Source of the DNA: JBGAPI01 sp044221335
Lineage (GTDB): Bacteria > Pseudomonadota > Gammaproteobacteria > Xanthomonadales > Ahniellaceae
NCBI GenBank assembly: GCA_044221335.1
Contig: JBGAPI010000032.1
Span: 1-60,972 of the forward strand
DNA length: 60,972 nucleotides
Direction of reading: 5' to 3'
Shown: positions 44,901-54,656 of the stretch, one piece after another
How positions within the stretch are numbered: the stretch's first letter is position 1
Layout: the number at the start of each line of letters is the position of its first letter
Program-made: the position numbers and the translations under genes
Notes under the pieces: model-generated
The model's database searches: none
Told to the model about the DNA's origin: nothing
What the model saw: only the letters and a program-made list of their open reading frames with translations

Positions 44901-46055
44901 GTCGACGGCAACTGGCGGCTCCTGGTGAATGATCCGACGACGACGCCGGTCGCGAGCCTGCGCCAGGTGCCGGCGCCGGCCGACGTTTCCGGGCCGCCGT
45001 CGGAGCTGCTGATCGTCGCCCATCCTGATTTCGTGGCTGGGCTGTCGGCATTCGCGACCGCGAAGGCCAATGCCGGCATCAGCACCCGCGTGGTCGCGAT
45101 CGATTCGGTCTATGCGAAGTACAGCGGTGGCCGTCGCGATCCGGAGGCGCTGCGCCGGCTGTTCGCCGACGCCTACGCCGGCGGTACCCGCTACGGCCTG
45201 CTGGTCGGCGGCGACAGCTACGACTACGACAACAATCTCGGCACCGGCGCCATCAGTTTCGTGCCGACGACCTACACCCGCACCAGCGAGGTGATGCAGT
45301 GGACGCCCTCGGACCCGCTGCTCGGCGATATCGACGGCGACGGCCTGCCCGAGGTCGCCATCGGGCGCTGGCCGGTGCACAGCACGGCGGACCTCAACCT
45401 GATCGTCCAGCGGACGCTGGACTACGCGGCCGGACCGGCCGGTCATCGGGCGATTCTCGCGGCCGGTGGTTCCTGCGACCCCGGCACGACGAGCTGCCAG
45501 CCGACCATCGATTTCACCGCGATGAACGGCAAGATCCGCGATGCCGTGGCCGGACAGGGCTGGGCCACCAGCCGGATCGAAGTCGATGCGCTCGGCCGTT
45601 CCGCGGCGAACGTCCAGCTGATCGGGGCGTTCAACAGCGGCCCGAGCATCGTCACCTACGTCGGACATTCCTCGCCGTGGCGCTGGTCGTTCGACCCGCT
45701 GCTCACCCAGGACGACGTCGTCGCGATGCTGAACAATGCCTCCAAGCCGACGGTCGTGGCGCAGTGGAGCTGCTGGACGACCTACTTCGTCGATCCGGCG
45801 TCGAACAGCATCGGCCAATCGCTCCTTTTCGACGGCGTCGGCGGTGCCGCGGCGGTGATCGGCGCGACCGGCCTGGTCGACGTCGGCAGCGACGATCCGT
45901 TCGTGACGTCGGTCATGCGCCGCGCCACGAGCGGGGTCCGTCTCGGCGACGCCCTCGACCAGACGCGCCGCCAGTTCGCCAACGATTCGCCGCGGCGGCT
46001 GGACATGATCAATGGCGTGAGCCTGCTCGGCGATCCGACCCTGGTCCTGCACTGA
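41982..46055 (+). CDS. Large secreted gingipain-like (C25) cysteine peptidase, copy 2
   Basis: A 1357-residue paralogue of the preceding gene, with a signal peptide (MLGWVLVAFAAVVSSF, cleavage near VEA-AST). The layout is the same: beta-sandwich ectodomain with VPTPVTLSWLNAKRTGAGVD, a DVLFRDQFGDSPDACG motif near 913, and a C25 domain. The catalytic pair is His1229 in YVGHSSPWRW and Cys1264 in AQWSCWTTYF. DIDGDGLPEVAIGRWPVHS is a metal-binding-like loop. An ATG at 41982 follows AGGGGTGCGTG; the upstream TTG in frame has no support. Separate targets are likely since the ectodomains differ. Confidence 0.88.
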   Translation: MRMLGWVLVAFAAVVSSFGSRVEAASTGAKLLRVQGNTAGTASGDYVSDTGGQNTSYHFWVEVPPSLGSLQIDIFDADFGVGGAAEGDADRDRLRGGAGGTTTYRLFQPDGTEITTASTPALAFNTGSATLPAGANNAWLNFYTRANPPAGHWEVRLTTNAGNDVNAFGLRAHDGTSGAGGTELTVYADSEYEIGVNPPATGTRTSSFTMYPYVTSGCTANHQDFDYDSGTVTVVGGVSQSATYTNRDATWTSTIANAGLSGDNVWVNSTLPNAGGIPPAGGINSRTGMGLWTATYVINETAGPAANFSELIVSADGSTATPTAATGNPPANTFRVYFPNDAGAKPSKPYLRQGISRVSGATPPAVGSPSRYGVSVSFINDGFQAVTFANASSRWIQAVVPNVAGLTYVANSAAVTQGTVNASPGGAPGTSTTRTIRWDPGTVAAGVRVDLYYELDFTPTAAGTINMTGAGNTNALDSVTMGTRADFLDNTGNAAQARAIFGFGGLCPLQITIGTAVPTPVTLSWLNAKRTGAGVDVRWATDTEVGNLGFNVYGQSGGQWIKLNNQPIPSHRPNSSRRQKYAISLVAPSDVSRIQLEDISAKGTRVRHGAVELGGENGSDIAMPTTNWAGLPQGRGTQSVTGAQAGKMYVDVNADGIWRIRIADAAAAGVDLSSVSTSAIALVGSDGPVPLRILNAAGSVLGSGAVLEFYGRARDSVFGRTNTYLLSIDPANARRMREANGSNLPWDRQVAWYWETSRIARQSQYSFASPTASPWIDSELFAPGASAEASYNLVVDSAWSLDNASIGVNASGQDDFPGRDDDHRLRVEANGVLVRQLDFPGIREERMRFNAAPGQLNDGSNTVRLSLPADQGVEFDLVDINSVDILYQRRFVARGGILDASLGPVGDSVTLGTDVLFRDQFGDSPDACGAAECAAVVVSGVSTGAHAYAVDGSQAVHFADAAASGGTLRVVSPVDGNWRLLVNDPTTTPVASLRQVPAPADVSGPPSELLIVAHPDFVAGLSAFATAKANAGISTRVVAIDSVYAKYSGGRRDPEALRRLFADAYAGGTRYGLLVGGDSYDYDNNLGTGAISFVPTTYTRTSEVMQWTPSDPLLGDIDGDGLPEVAIGRWPVHSTADLNLIVQRTLDYAAGPAGHRAILAAGGSCDPGTTSCQPTIDFTAMNGKIRDAVAGQGWATSRIEVDALGRSAANVQLIGAFNSGPSIVTYVGHSSPWRWSFDPLLTQDDVVAMLNNASKPTVVAQWSCWTTYFVDPASNSIGQSLLFDGVGGAAAVIGATGLVDVGSDDPFVTSVMRRATSGVRLGDALDQTRRQFANDSPRRLDMINGVSLLGDPTLVLH

Positions 46056-46066
46056 CGGCGAGGCAG

Positions 46067-46091
46067 CCACCGCCCGGCGCGCGGGCGGTGG
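46067..46091 (+). terminator. Hairpin after the second C25 gene
   Basis: CCACCGCCCG and CGGGCGGTGG (46067-46076, 46082-46091) form a perfect ten-base stem with a five-base loop eleven bases after the stop. No T run follows on either strand. Confidence 0.5.
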
Positions 46092-46176
46092 CGAGCCCGC
46101 CGACCGTAGCACTGGAGGCGCGCGGCCCGGCCTTGGCGCGCGCCGCCGCTCCGCATCGACGTGCGCCGTGGGCGCG

Positions 46177-48248
46177 CTAGAGCGTGATGTCGTCCGGCGC
46201 GAATCCGGCCCGCTGCCGCTCCACGATCACGCTCATCGCGCGCTCGAAGTGGCGGGCGTAGCGGCCGCCGTCGAACAGGCCGGAGGCCTTGCGGCGCTCG
46301 GCGACGCGGTGGCGGATGTGGGTGCGCGCCTTGACGCTCTTGCCGATCGCCACGGCGCGGGCGATGTAGTCGCTGGTGTTCTTCGCGATCAGCTCGGGCA
46401 GCCCCAGCGTGGACAGCAGGGAGCCGGCGACACGCGAGGCGAAGGTCGTGCCCGGCAGGGTCAGCAGCGGGCAGCCGGTGAACAGCGCGTCCGAGGCGGT
46501 GGTGTGCGCGTTGTAGGGCCAGGTGTCGAGGAACAGGTCGGCGTGGCGGTAGCGCGCCAGGTACTGCTCGTGGGTCAGCTTGTCCTGCAGGACCAGCCGG
46601 TGCGCCTCGATGCCGGCCGCGGCCGCGGCCGCGCGCAGGTTGCCGATCGCCAGCGCACCGGCCTCGGGCGCGAGCAGCCACAGCACGCTGTCGGGCACGG
46701 CGCGCAGGATCTCCATCCAGCAGCCGAACACTTCCGGCGTGATCTTCCAGGTCTGGTTGAACGAGGCGTAGACGGTGCCGCGCTCCGGCAGGCCGCAATC
46801 CTTGCGCGACGGCGGCGTCACCAGCCGGCGGGTGCTGTCGTTCGGCTGGTAGCTGTCCGGCAGGCGGAGCAGCTTCTCGCTGTAGAACGAACGCTGTTCC
46901 GGCGGGATGACGTAGCGGTCGACCAGCAGGTAGTCGATGAACGGCGCCGCCGTCGGCCCCGGAAATCCGAGCCAGCCGACCTGCAACGGCGCGGGACGCA
47001 GCGCCAGCAGTTCGGGCCAGGAGTGTTCGATGTAGCCGTCGAGGTCGATCAGCACGTCGAGCTCGGCGCGCCGGACCAGGTCGGCGGCAGGCTCCGGCCG
47101 GCCCCGGTGCAGTTCGTGCCACTCGCGGAACGCGCGCTTCATCCGCTGGCGCAGCGCGCCCCCGTCTTCCGGCCGGGTCGCGAAGGCGATGGTGCGCAGC
47201 GGGCCGCCGGCGAGGCGCTCGATCAGCTCCGAGATCAGGACGGCGGTCGGATGGTTGCCGAAGCCGCAGGAGAGGAACCCGACCCGGAGCGGCTGCGCGC
47301 CGGCCGGCCGCGCCGGCGGAGACGGCCGCTGCGGCAGGTCCGCGATCCAGTTGGCCGCCGCGCGCGCCTGTTCGGCCGTGCCGACCGGCTCGGCCAGCAG
47401 CGAGAAGGGGGTGATCTGGCGCTGGTCCGCGAGCACCGCCGCGCGCAGCCGCTGAGACAGCGCTACGACCTCGCGCCAGTCGGCGAGCAGACGCCGCAGG
47501 TGCAGATGCTGGGCGATCACCGGGCCGTTGTCCGGAGCGAGCTCCAGCGCCGTTGCGCCGGCAGCGAGGGCGCCCTTGAGGTCGCGGCTCGCGAGCAGCG
47601 CCATCGCGAGGTTGTGCTGTGCCTCGGCCCAGCCGGGCTTCGCGAGCGTCGCCGCGCGGTAGGCGTCGGCGGCGTCGGCCGGCCGGCCGCGCGCCTCGAG
47701 GACGTTGCCGAGCACGTAGTGCGATTCGCCGCGGTCGGGGTGGCTCGCGATCGCGGCGCGCGCCGTCGCTTCGGCGGGCCCGAGATCGCCGCGGGCCAGC
47801 ATCACCGACGCGAGATCAAGGCGCGGTCGCAGCGCCTGCGGACACTCCTCGCAGGCATGCGAGAACGCGATCGCCGCGTCGTCGAGCACGCCGATTGCGG
47901 CAAGCGTCTCGCCGAGCAGCATCCAGGCGGCGCCGTCGTGACGGTCGATCGTCAGCGCCTGGTTCAGCGCTGCCCGCGCGTCGAGCAGCTGGCCGAGAGC
48001 GACGTAGGCGCGAGCCAGCGCGTACCAGCCGATCCCGAGTCCGCGATCGCCCTTGACCGCCTGTGCCGCCAGCTCGAAGGCGCGCTGCGGCTGACCATCC
48101 GCCAGCGTCAGCAGGGCGTCGAGCGCGCCGGCCGCGTAGTGCAGCGGCTCGTCCTGCAGCAGGCAGAACAGCTCGCCGCGACCGGTCTCGCCGTCGACCC
48201 AGGTCTGGCGCAGCTGGGCGAGCCGGCTGGCGAATTCCGCACTGCTCA

Positions 48249-48249
<1 letters not shown>
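46177..48249 (-). CDS. TPR protein with O-GlcNAc transferase-like (GT41) domain
   Basis: A 690-residue protein with about 300 residues of tetratricopeptide repeats, then a GT41 glycosyltransferase domain. The catalytic-domain motifs parallel human OGT: RVGFLSCGFGNHP, LGFPGPT, FNQTWKITPEVFGCWMEIL, DLFLDTWPYNAHTTASDALF and LPGTTFASRVAGSLL. The nucleotide sugar is unknown. Its start shares one base with the prfA stop (TGATG), so it is translated with release factor 1. It has no signal peptide and should act on cytosolic proteins or on exported precursors. Confidence 0.9.
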
Positions 48250-49337
<1,088 letters not shown>

Positions 49338-49399
49338 TCGGGGCAAGGGGAAAAGAGGGTGATGCGAGAACGGCGGAGGAGCGCGGAACGGGCGTTGCG

Positions 49400-50665
49400 C
49401 TAAGCCTCTTCGCCGCTTGCCGCATCGAACAGCCGATCGGCGCTCCGGAGAAGTTCGTGATCGCCACGCAGTGCGGCGCTGCGCAGGTTGGCGCTGGGCG
49501 CGTGCAGCAGCTTGTTGGTCAGCTGCTGCGCGAGCTGGGCCACCACGTCGTCGGCCGGCTTGCCGGCGGCCAGCGCCTCCCGGGCGCGGGCGAGCGCGGC
49601 GTCGCGTTCACGCTCGGCGCGTTCGCGCAGGCGCTTCAGCGGTCCGGTTGCGTCCTGCGCCTGGGTCCAGGCGAGGAAACGCTCGGCCTCCAGTGCCACG
49701 ATCGATTCCGCCTCGGTCGCTGCCGCCCGCCGCGACTTCATGCTCTCCTCGATCGCGGCACCGAGGTCGTCGACGGTGTAGACGAACACGTCGTCGAGTT
49801 CCGCGACTTCCGGCTCGACGTCGCGCGGGACCGCGAGGTCGATCAGCAGCATCGGCTTGTGGCGTCGGCGCTTCAGCGCGGCCGCCACCATCGCGCGGGT
49901 CAGCAGCGGCTCGCGGCTGGCGGTCGACGCGATCACGATGTCGGCCTCGTGCAGGTGGCGTTCGAGCTCGGCCAACGGCGCGGCGACCGCGCTCAGCTGC
50001 TCGGCCAGCGACTTGGCGTTGGCCAGCGTGCGGTTGGCGATGATCAGGTGCCGGACCTCGGCCTCTTTCAGGTGCCGCGCCGCCAGCTCGATGGTCTCGC
50101 CCGCGCCGATCATCAGTGCGGTCGAGTCCGACAGCGCGCCGAAGATCTGGCCCGCCAGGCGCACCGCGGCGAACGCGACCGAGACCGGATGCGCACCGAT
50201 CGCGGTCTGGGTGCGGGCGCGCTTGGCGACATTGAAGCTCTGCTGGAACAGGCGCTCGAGCGTCGGTCCGAGTGCGCCGGCGCCGCGGGCGGCGTGGTAG
50301 GCCTGTTTCATCTGGCCCAGGATCTGCGGCTCGCCGAGGATCAGCGAATCGAGCCCGGTGGCGACCCGGAAGGCGTGCGCCACGGCGCTCTGGCCGGCGT
50401 GCCGATAGGTGAACTCGGTGAGGTCGTCGCGCTCGATCTGGTGGAAGCGGGCCAGCCAGGCCAGTGGTGCCGCCTCGGCATCGTCGCGGGTGCGGCAGTA
50501 CAGCTCGGTGCGGTTGCAGGTCGACAGCAACGCGGCCTCCAGCACGCCGTCGGTGGCGCGCAGGTCCGCCAGCGCCGCGGGCAGCGCCTCGGCGTCGATG
50601 GCGAGGCGTTCGCGCAGCGCCACCGGTGCGGTCTGGTGGTTGAGGCCGAGGGCGACCAGGGTCAT
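49400..50665 (-). CDS. hemA: Glutamyl-tRNA reductase
   Basis: A 421-residue enzyme reducing glutamyl-tRNA to glutamate 1-semialdehyde, the first committed step of C5 heme biosynthesis. The catalytic Cys50 lies in LLSTCNRTELYC, identical in position to E. coli. The NADPH-binding domain has MLIGAGETIE-like LMIGAGETIELAARH, and the dimerisation domain is C-terminal. The upstream frame is open, but MTLVALGLNHQTAPV is the canonical start. It is divergent from the TPR lipoprotein gene across a 280-base gap. Confidence 0.97.
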   Translation of the reverse strand: MTLVALGLNHQTAPVALRERLAIDAEALPAALADLRATDGVLEAALLSTCNRTELYCRTRDDAEAAPLAWLARFHQIERDDLTEFTYRHAGQSAVAHAFRVATGLDSLILGEPQILGQMKQAYHAARGAGALGPTLERLFQQSFNVAKRARTQTAIGAHPVSVAFAAVRLAGQIFGALSDSTALMIGAGETIELAARHLKEAEVRHLIIANRTLANAKSLAEQLSAVAAPLAELERHLHEADIVIASTASREPLLTRAMVAAALKRRRHKPMLLIDLAVPRDVEPEVAELDDVFVYTVDDLGAAIEESMKSRRAAATEAESIVALEAERFLAWTQAQDATGPLKRLRERAERERDAALARAREALAAGKPADDVVAQLAQQLTNKLLHAPSANLRSAALRGDHELLRSADRLFDAASGEEA

Positions 50666-50945
50666 GTCGGGATTGTCCCGTGCGGCGCCGTCACCCGGCA
50701 AGAAAGGGCGCCGAAGATCTCCCACGGAGCCGCACCATCGGGGCGGGAGCGCCGTACGCCGGCCGTGCCGGCGGCGCATGGGGACGGCGGCGTTTCGCGG
50801 CGGAACGGGTCTCCCGGGGAACGAGCCGGGTCGAATCGTTCGTGAACGAACTCGCGACGCCCGCCGTGGTCCGATGGTCGCCGTGGCGGGCTTTCGCTAC
50901 GCTGGCCCTCCACTGTTGCGCGTTCCCCGAGCCCAAGGATCCTCC

Positions 50946-52676
50946 GTGCCCGCCATCGCTTCCCCCCTTCGCTTCGCCGCGCTAGCCGTCGCGCTGTCCA
51001 CGCTCGTGGCCTGCCAGCCGTCCGCCGTCCGACCCGCAGCAGCGGCGAAGAAGAGCATCGAAGTGGGTGCGGTCGATGCGCCGGTGGCGGACACCAACCC
51101 GGCCCCGGAAGTGATGACCGCCCTGATGGCCGGAGAGATGGCCTGGCAGGACGGCCATCCGGACGCCGCCGCCAAGCACTACCTGCGGGCCGCCCTGGCG
51201 AGCAGCGATCCCAAGGTCGCGGAACAGGCCACCCGGATCGCGCTGGCCGGCAAGCAGGCCGACGCCGCGCGACAGGCCGCCGCGCGCTGGCGCGAACTCG
51301 CGCCCTCGGCCTCCGGGCTGCTGCAGGCCGACCTCGGCCTCGCGCTGATCGAAAACCAGGACGCCGCGGCAGCCGGCGCGGCGCGGCGCCTGATGGAGGA
51401 GGGCCAGTCCGGCCGCGACCTGCTGACCCAGGTCCTGTCGGCGGTTGCATCGCCGGCCCAGGCGGCGTCCCTGATCGAAATCCTGGCGCTGGGCTCGCCG
51501 CCGCCAGAGAGTTCGGACGACTATGTCCTGCTGGCGCGCATCGCCCAGCACATCAAGAACGACGAGCTCGCCCATAAGGTCGTCGACCGCGGCGTGAAGG
51601 CGATGCCGAAGGACGCCGGCCTGCTGTCCTGGCGCGGCGCGATGAAGGCGCGCGCCAAGGATGCGGCCGGTGCCAAGGCCGACCTCGACGCGGCACTGAA
51701 GATCGATCCGGCCAACAAGACCGTGCGGCTCGCCTACGCCGCCGTGCTCGACGAGCTCGGCGACTCGACCGCCGCCAGCAAGGTGCTGGCGACCGCCAAG
51801 CCCGACGACGAGCTGCTGGCGGCGCGTGCCGCCTACGCCGCGCGCGCCAACGACACGCCCGAGACCCAGGCGACCTATGACGCGCTGAAGTCCCTGCCGG
51901 AGCCGCGGCCGGCGGCGCGCCGCGAGCTGCTCGGCCAGCTCGCGGAGCTGTTGAAGCGCTGGGGCGACGCGATCGGCTGGTACGGCAGCATCGGCAAGGG
52001 CGAGGCGCAGTTCCTCGATGCGCAGCTGCGCATCCAGGTCGCGCTCGACAACCAGGGCAAGCTCGACCAGGCCCTGGCCGGCATCACCAAGATGCGCGAC
52101 GACGGCATCGAGGACGACGACAAGCTCGCCGAGACCTACCTGCTCGAGGCCGAACTGCTCGGTCGCCACGAGCGGCGGAACGATGCGCTGGCCGCCTATG
52201 ACCGCGGGCTCAAGGTACTGCCCGACAATCGGCGACTGCTGTATGCCCGGGCGCTGGCCGCCGAGCAGGCCGACCTGGTCGACCGCGCGCTCGCCGACCT
52301 CCGCCGCATCGTCGAACTCGATCCGGAGGACGCGGACTCGCTGAATGCGCTCGGCTACACGCTGGCCGACCGCACCGACCAGCTGGTCGAGGCGACCCGC
52401 CTGGTGGAGAAGGCGCTGAAGCTGAAACCCGACGAGCCGGCGATCATCGACTCGATGGGCTGGGTCCAGTTCAAGGGCGGCAACCTCGGCGACGCCGAGA
52501 TCCACCTGCGCCGCGCGTTCACGCTGAAGCCCGATCCGGAGATCGCCGCGCACCTCGGCGAGGTGCTGTGGGCCGCGGGCAAGAAGGACGAGGCGCGCAA
52601 GGTGTTCGCCGAGGGCAGCAAACTCGACGGCAAGAACAAGACGCTGCTGAAGGTGATCGAGCGCCTGAAGCCGTGA
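50946..52676 (+). CDS. TPR-repeat lipoprotein
   Basis: A 576-residue protein from a GTG with AAGGA upstream. The lipobox is LVAC (Cys21), so it should be lipid-anchored. At least eight tetratricopeptide-type helical repeats follow, with clear TPR units near the end (DADSLNALGYTLADRTDQLV, LGEVLWAAGKKDEARKVF). It probably acts as a scaffold in outer-membrane biogenesis; xanthomonads keep such a gene before lolB. The frame is open far upstream but without a better start. Its stop overlaps the lolB start as GTGA. Confidence 0.85.
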   Translation: MPAIASPLRFAALAVALSTLVACQPSAVRPAAAAKKSIEVGAVDAPVADTNPAPEVMTALMAGEMAWQDGHPDAAAKHYLRAALASSDPKVAEQATRIALAGKQADAARQAAARWRELAPSASGLLQADLGLALIENQDAAAAGAARRLMEEGQSGRDLLTQVLSAVASPAQAASLIEILALGSPPPESSDDYVLLARIAQHIKNDELAHKVVDRGVKAMPKDAGLLSWRGAMKARAKDAAGAKADLDAALKIDPANKTVRLAYAAVLDELGDSTAASKVLATAKPDDELLAARAAYAARANDTPETQATYDALKSLPEPRPAARRELLGQLAELLKRWGDAIGWYGSIGKGEAQFLDAQLRIQVALDNQGKLDQALAGITKMRDDGIEDDDKLAETYLLEAELLGRHERRNDALAAYDRGLKVLPDNRRLLYARALAAEQADLVDRALADLRRIVELDPEDADSLNALGYTLADRTDQLVEATRLVEKALKLKPDEPAIIDSMGWVQFKGGNLGDAEIHLRRAFTLKPDPEIAAHLGEVLWAAGKKDEARKVFAEGSKLDGKNKTLLKVIERLKP

Positions 52677-53320
52677 ACCTTGCGCTGCGCGCGGCGTTCC
52701 CCTCGAGGTTGTGGTTCGCGGGATGCGTCGCGGGACTGCTCGGCGCCTGCGCGACCGTTCCGAAGCAATCGTCGGCTCCTGTCGGGAGGGACGGCGACGC
52801 CGCCGCGCAGGCGCTGCTGACGGCGCGAGAGCAGCGCTTCGGCGGGCAGCCGCACTGGCATTTCAGCGGACGCTTCGCGGTGAGTGACGGCCGCGACAGC
52901 GGCAGCGCGAACATCGACTGGCAGCAGGACGGGGAGTTCTTCACGGTGACCGTCCGCGCGCCGCTGTCGGCGGAGACCTGGCGGCTGACCGGCGACGGCG
53001 AGATGTGCCAGCTGGAGGGTGACGCCAAGGGGCCCGACATCGGACGCGATCCGGCCGAACTCCTCGCCCGCAAGACCGGCTACCAGCTGCCGTTCGCGTT
53101 CCTGCGCCAGTGGGTGCGCGGCGTCGACGGCAACCTCGATGCGGTCGCGACCGGGCGGGATGCCGGTGGGCGTCTCGCGGGCCTTGTCGACCACGACTGG
53201 CGGATCGAGTACACCCGCTGGAACGACGACGTCGATCCGGTGACGGCCCTGCCGTTGCGCCTCCGGATCCGGCGCGACCCCTATGACCTGCGCATCTCCA
53301 TCGACCAGTGGTCGCCGTGA
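52673..53320 (+). CDS. lolB: Outer-membrane lipoprotein receptor LolB
   Basis: A 215-residue lipoprotein from a GTG overlapping the preceding stop (GTGA). The lipobox is LGAC (Cys29). The mature domain shows the LolB pattern HWHFSGRFAVSDGRDSGSAN and LPLRLRIRRDPYDLRISIDQ. LolB accepts lipoproteins from LolA and inserts them into the outer membrane. It sits before ispE as in most gammaproteobacteria. Confidence 0.93.
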   Translation: MNLALRAAFPSRLWFAGCVAGLLGACATVPKQSSAPVGRDGDAAAQALLTAREQRFGGQPHWHFSGRFAVSDGRDSGSANIDWQQDGEFFTVTVRAPLSAETWRLTGDGEMCQLEGDAKGPDIGRDPAELLARKTGYQLPFAFLRQWVRGVDGNLDAVATGRDAGGRLAGLVDHDWRIEYTRWNDDVDPVTALPLRLRIRRDPYDLRISIDQWSP

Positions 53321-54198
53321 GCCCGGTGCAGGGCCCCGTCGAGCTGCGGCTGTCGGCGCCGGCCAAACTCAACCTGTTCCTGCACGTCACGGCGCGCCGG
53401 GCCGACGGCTACCACGAGCTGGAGACGGTGTTCCAGCTGCTCGATCTCGCCGACACCCTGCGGCTGCGGCGTCGCACCGACGGCCGCATCGAGCGGATCT
53501 CGGTGCTCGACGGGGTTCCGGCCGAGCAGGATCTGGTGGTGCGCGCGGCCCGTGGCCTGCAGGCGGCGACCGGCACGCCGTTCGGCGCCGACATCGCCGT
53601 CGACAAGCGTCTGCCGATGGGGGGCGGCCTCGGCGGCGGCAGCTCGGACGCGGCCACCGTGCTGGTGGGATTGAACGCGCTGTGGGGCTGCGGCCTCGAC
53701 CTCGACCGGCTGGCCGAGCTGGGGCTCGCGCTCGGCGCGGACGTGCCGGTGTTCGTCCGCGGCGACAGCGCCTACGCCGAGGGCGTCGGTGAACAATTGC
53801 AGCCGCTGGCCCTGCCGGAGCGGCACTTCGTCGTGCTCCATCCGGGCCTCGGCGTCCGCACCGCCGAAATATTCCAAGCGCCTGAATTGACAAGGAACTC
53901 GCCGAAAACGACAATGCGCGGCTTCGTTTCCGGTGCTGCGACGCACAACGACCTGCAAGCCGTCGTCGTCGCACGCCAGCCGCGAGTCCGCGAGGCGCTG
54001 GATTGGCTGGGCCAGTTCGGTGCCGCACGGATGACCGGCAGCGGTGCCTGCGTGTTCGCGGCATTCGAGAATGCCGAAACAGCGCAACGCATCGCGGTGC
54101 AGGCACCGGAGTCGATGAAGGCATTCGTCGCACGAGGGATCAACCGATCCCCACTGCACGACGAAGTCGAGGCGGCTGGATTTCCAGCGCCGAAGTAG
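53317..54198 (+). CDS. ispE: 4-diphosphocytidyl-2-C-methyl-D-erythritol kinase
   Basis: A 293-residue GHMP kinase of the non-mevalonate isoprenoid pathway. APAKLNLFLHVTARRADGYH is the N-terminal substrate motif, and the ATP-binding loop PMGGGLGGGSSDA is at 100-112. MTGSGACVFA is the third GHMP motif. The GTG at 53317 overlaps the lolB stop as GTGA; the GTG at 53308 is an alternative. From about 53870 the codon use is less GC-biased than before, which I note without explanation. Confidence 0.95.
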   Translation: MSPVQGPVELRLSAPAKLNLFLHVTARRADGYHELETVFQLLDLADTLRLRRRTDGRIERISVLDGVPAEQDLVVRAARGLQAATGTPFGADIAVDKRLPMGGGLGGGSSDAATVLVGLNALWGCGLDLDRLAELGLALGADVPVFVRGDSAYAEGVGEQLQPLALPERHFVVLHPGLGVRTAEIFQAPELTRNSPKTTMRGFVSGAATHNDLQAVVVARQPRVREALDWLGQFGAARMTGSGACVFAAFENAETAQRIAVQAPESMKAFVARGINRSPLHDEVEAAGFPAPK

Positions 54199-54427
54199 TC
54201 GGGCATGGGCCCGGCCACTGGTTCAGGGTCAGGCAGTCAGACTTTCCGCAACATCCTCACGAGCACGGAAGAAGAGCGCGACGCGAAGGCGGCGCGCGAT
54301 TGCTCCGACTTCGCTGAAGTTTCTCGTCACGGATGACGCCGATCGCAGGGCACCGCGAGCGGTACGACAACCCGATCGAAGCGTCGTGCGCCGAGGAATC
54401 CGGCTGCACCGCGACGAAGAGGCTGTT

Positions 54428-54447
54428 CGCGTACATGGATGTACGCG
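54428..54447 (+). repeat. CATGGATG-type palindrome
   Basis: CGCGTACAT and ATGTACGCG are perfect complements around GG. Hairpins with a CATGGATG tip occur between genes in many proteobacteria; their role is unclear. Confidence 0.5.
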
Positions 54448-54474
54448 CGCCCGACGCGAAAGCGGCGGGCGGAA

Positions 54475-54507
54475 GCTTGTCCGAATTCACTTCGGACAAG
54501 CGCTTTT
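54475..54507 (+). terminator. Intrinsic terminator before tRNA-Gln
   Basis: GCTTGTCCGA and TCGGACAAGC (54475-54484, 54492-54501) form a perfect ten-base stem with a seven-base loop, followed by GCTTTT. Confidence 0.75.
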
Positions 54508-54546
54508 GAAGTCGGGCAGGATGCCCGATCTTCAAATCATTGATAC

Positions 54547-54623
54547 TGGGGCGTCGCCAAGCTGGTTAAGGCACGGGATTTTGATTCCCGCATGCGTAGG
54601 TTCGAATCCTACCGCCCCAGCCA
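54547..54623 (+). tRNA. tRNA-Gln (UUG anticodon)
   Basis: The acceptor arm TGGGGCG pairs with CGCCCCA, the anticodon stem CGGGA/TCCCG encloses a seven-base loop with anticodon TTG at 54581-54583, and the T-loop GGTTCGAATCC is standard. CCA is encoded at 54621-54623. It reads CAA (and CAG by wobble). It ends 33 bases before prs, and the pairing with prs is conserved in related genomes. Confidence 0.95.
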
Positions 54624-54656
54624 CACGGATTCGGTTGAGCTCGAAGGAGCGGGACA

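Larger units (their letters stand above)
54199..54546. other. Hairpin-rich gap between ispE and tRNA-Gln
   Basis: No gene is evident in these 348 bases. The last 120 bases hold several strong hairpins in a row (entries at 54428-54447 and 54475-54507, plus TCGGGC/GCCCGA at 54512-54528). A GACGCGAAGGCGGCG-type sequence occurs near 54278 and again near 54451, suggesting a degenerate internal repeat. A small RNA ending at the terminator is possible. Confidence 0.45.
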
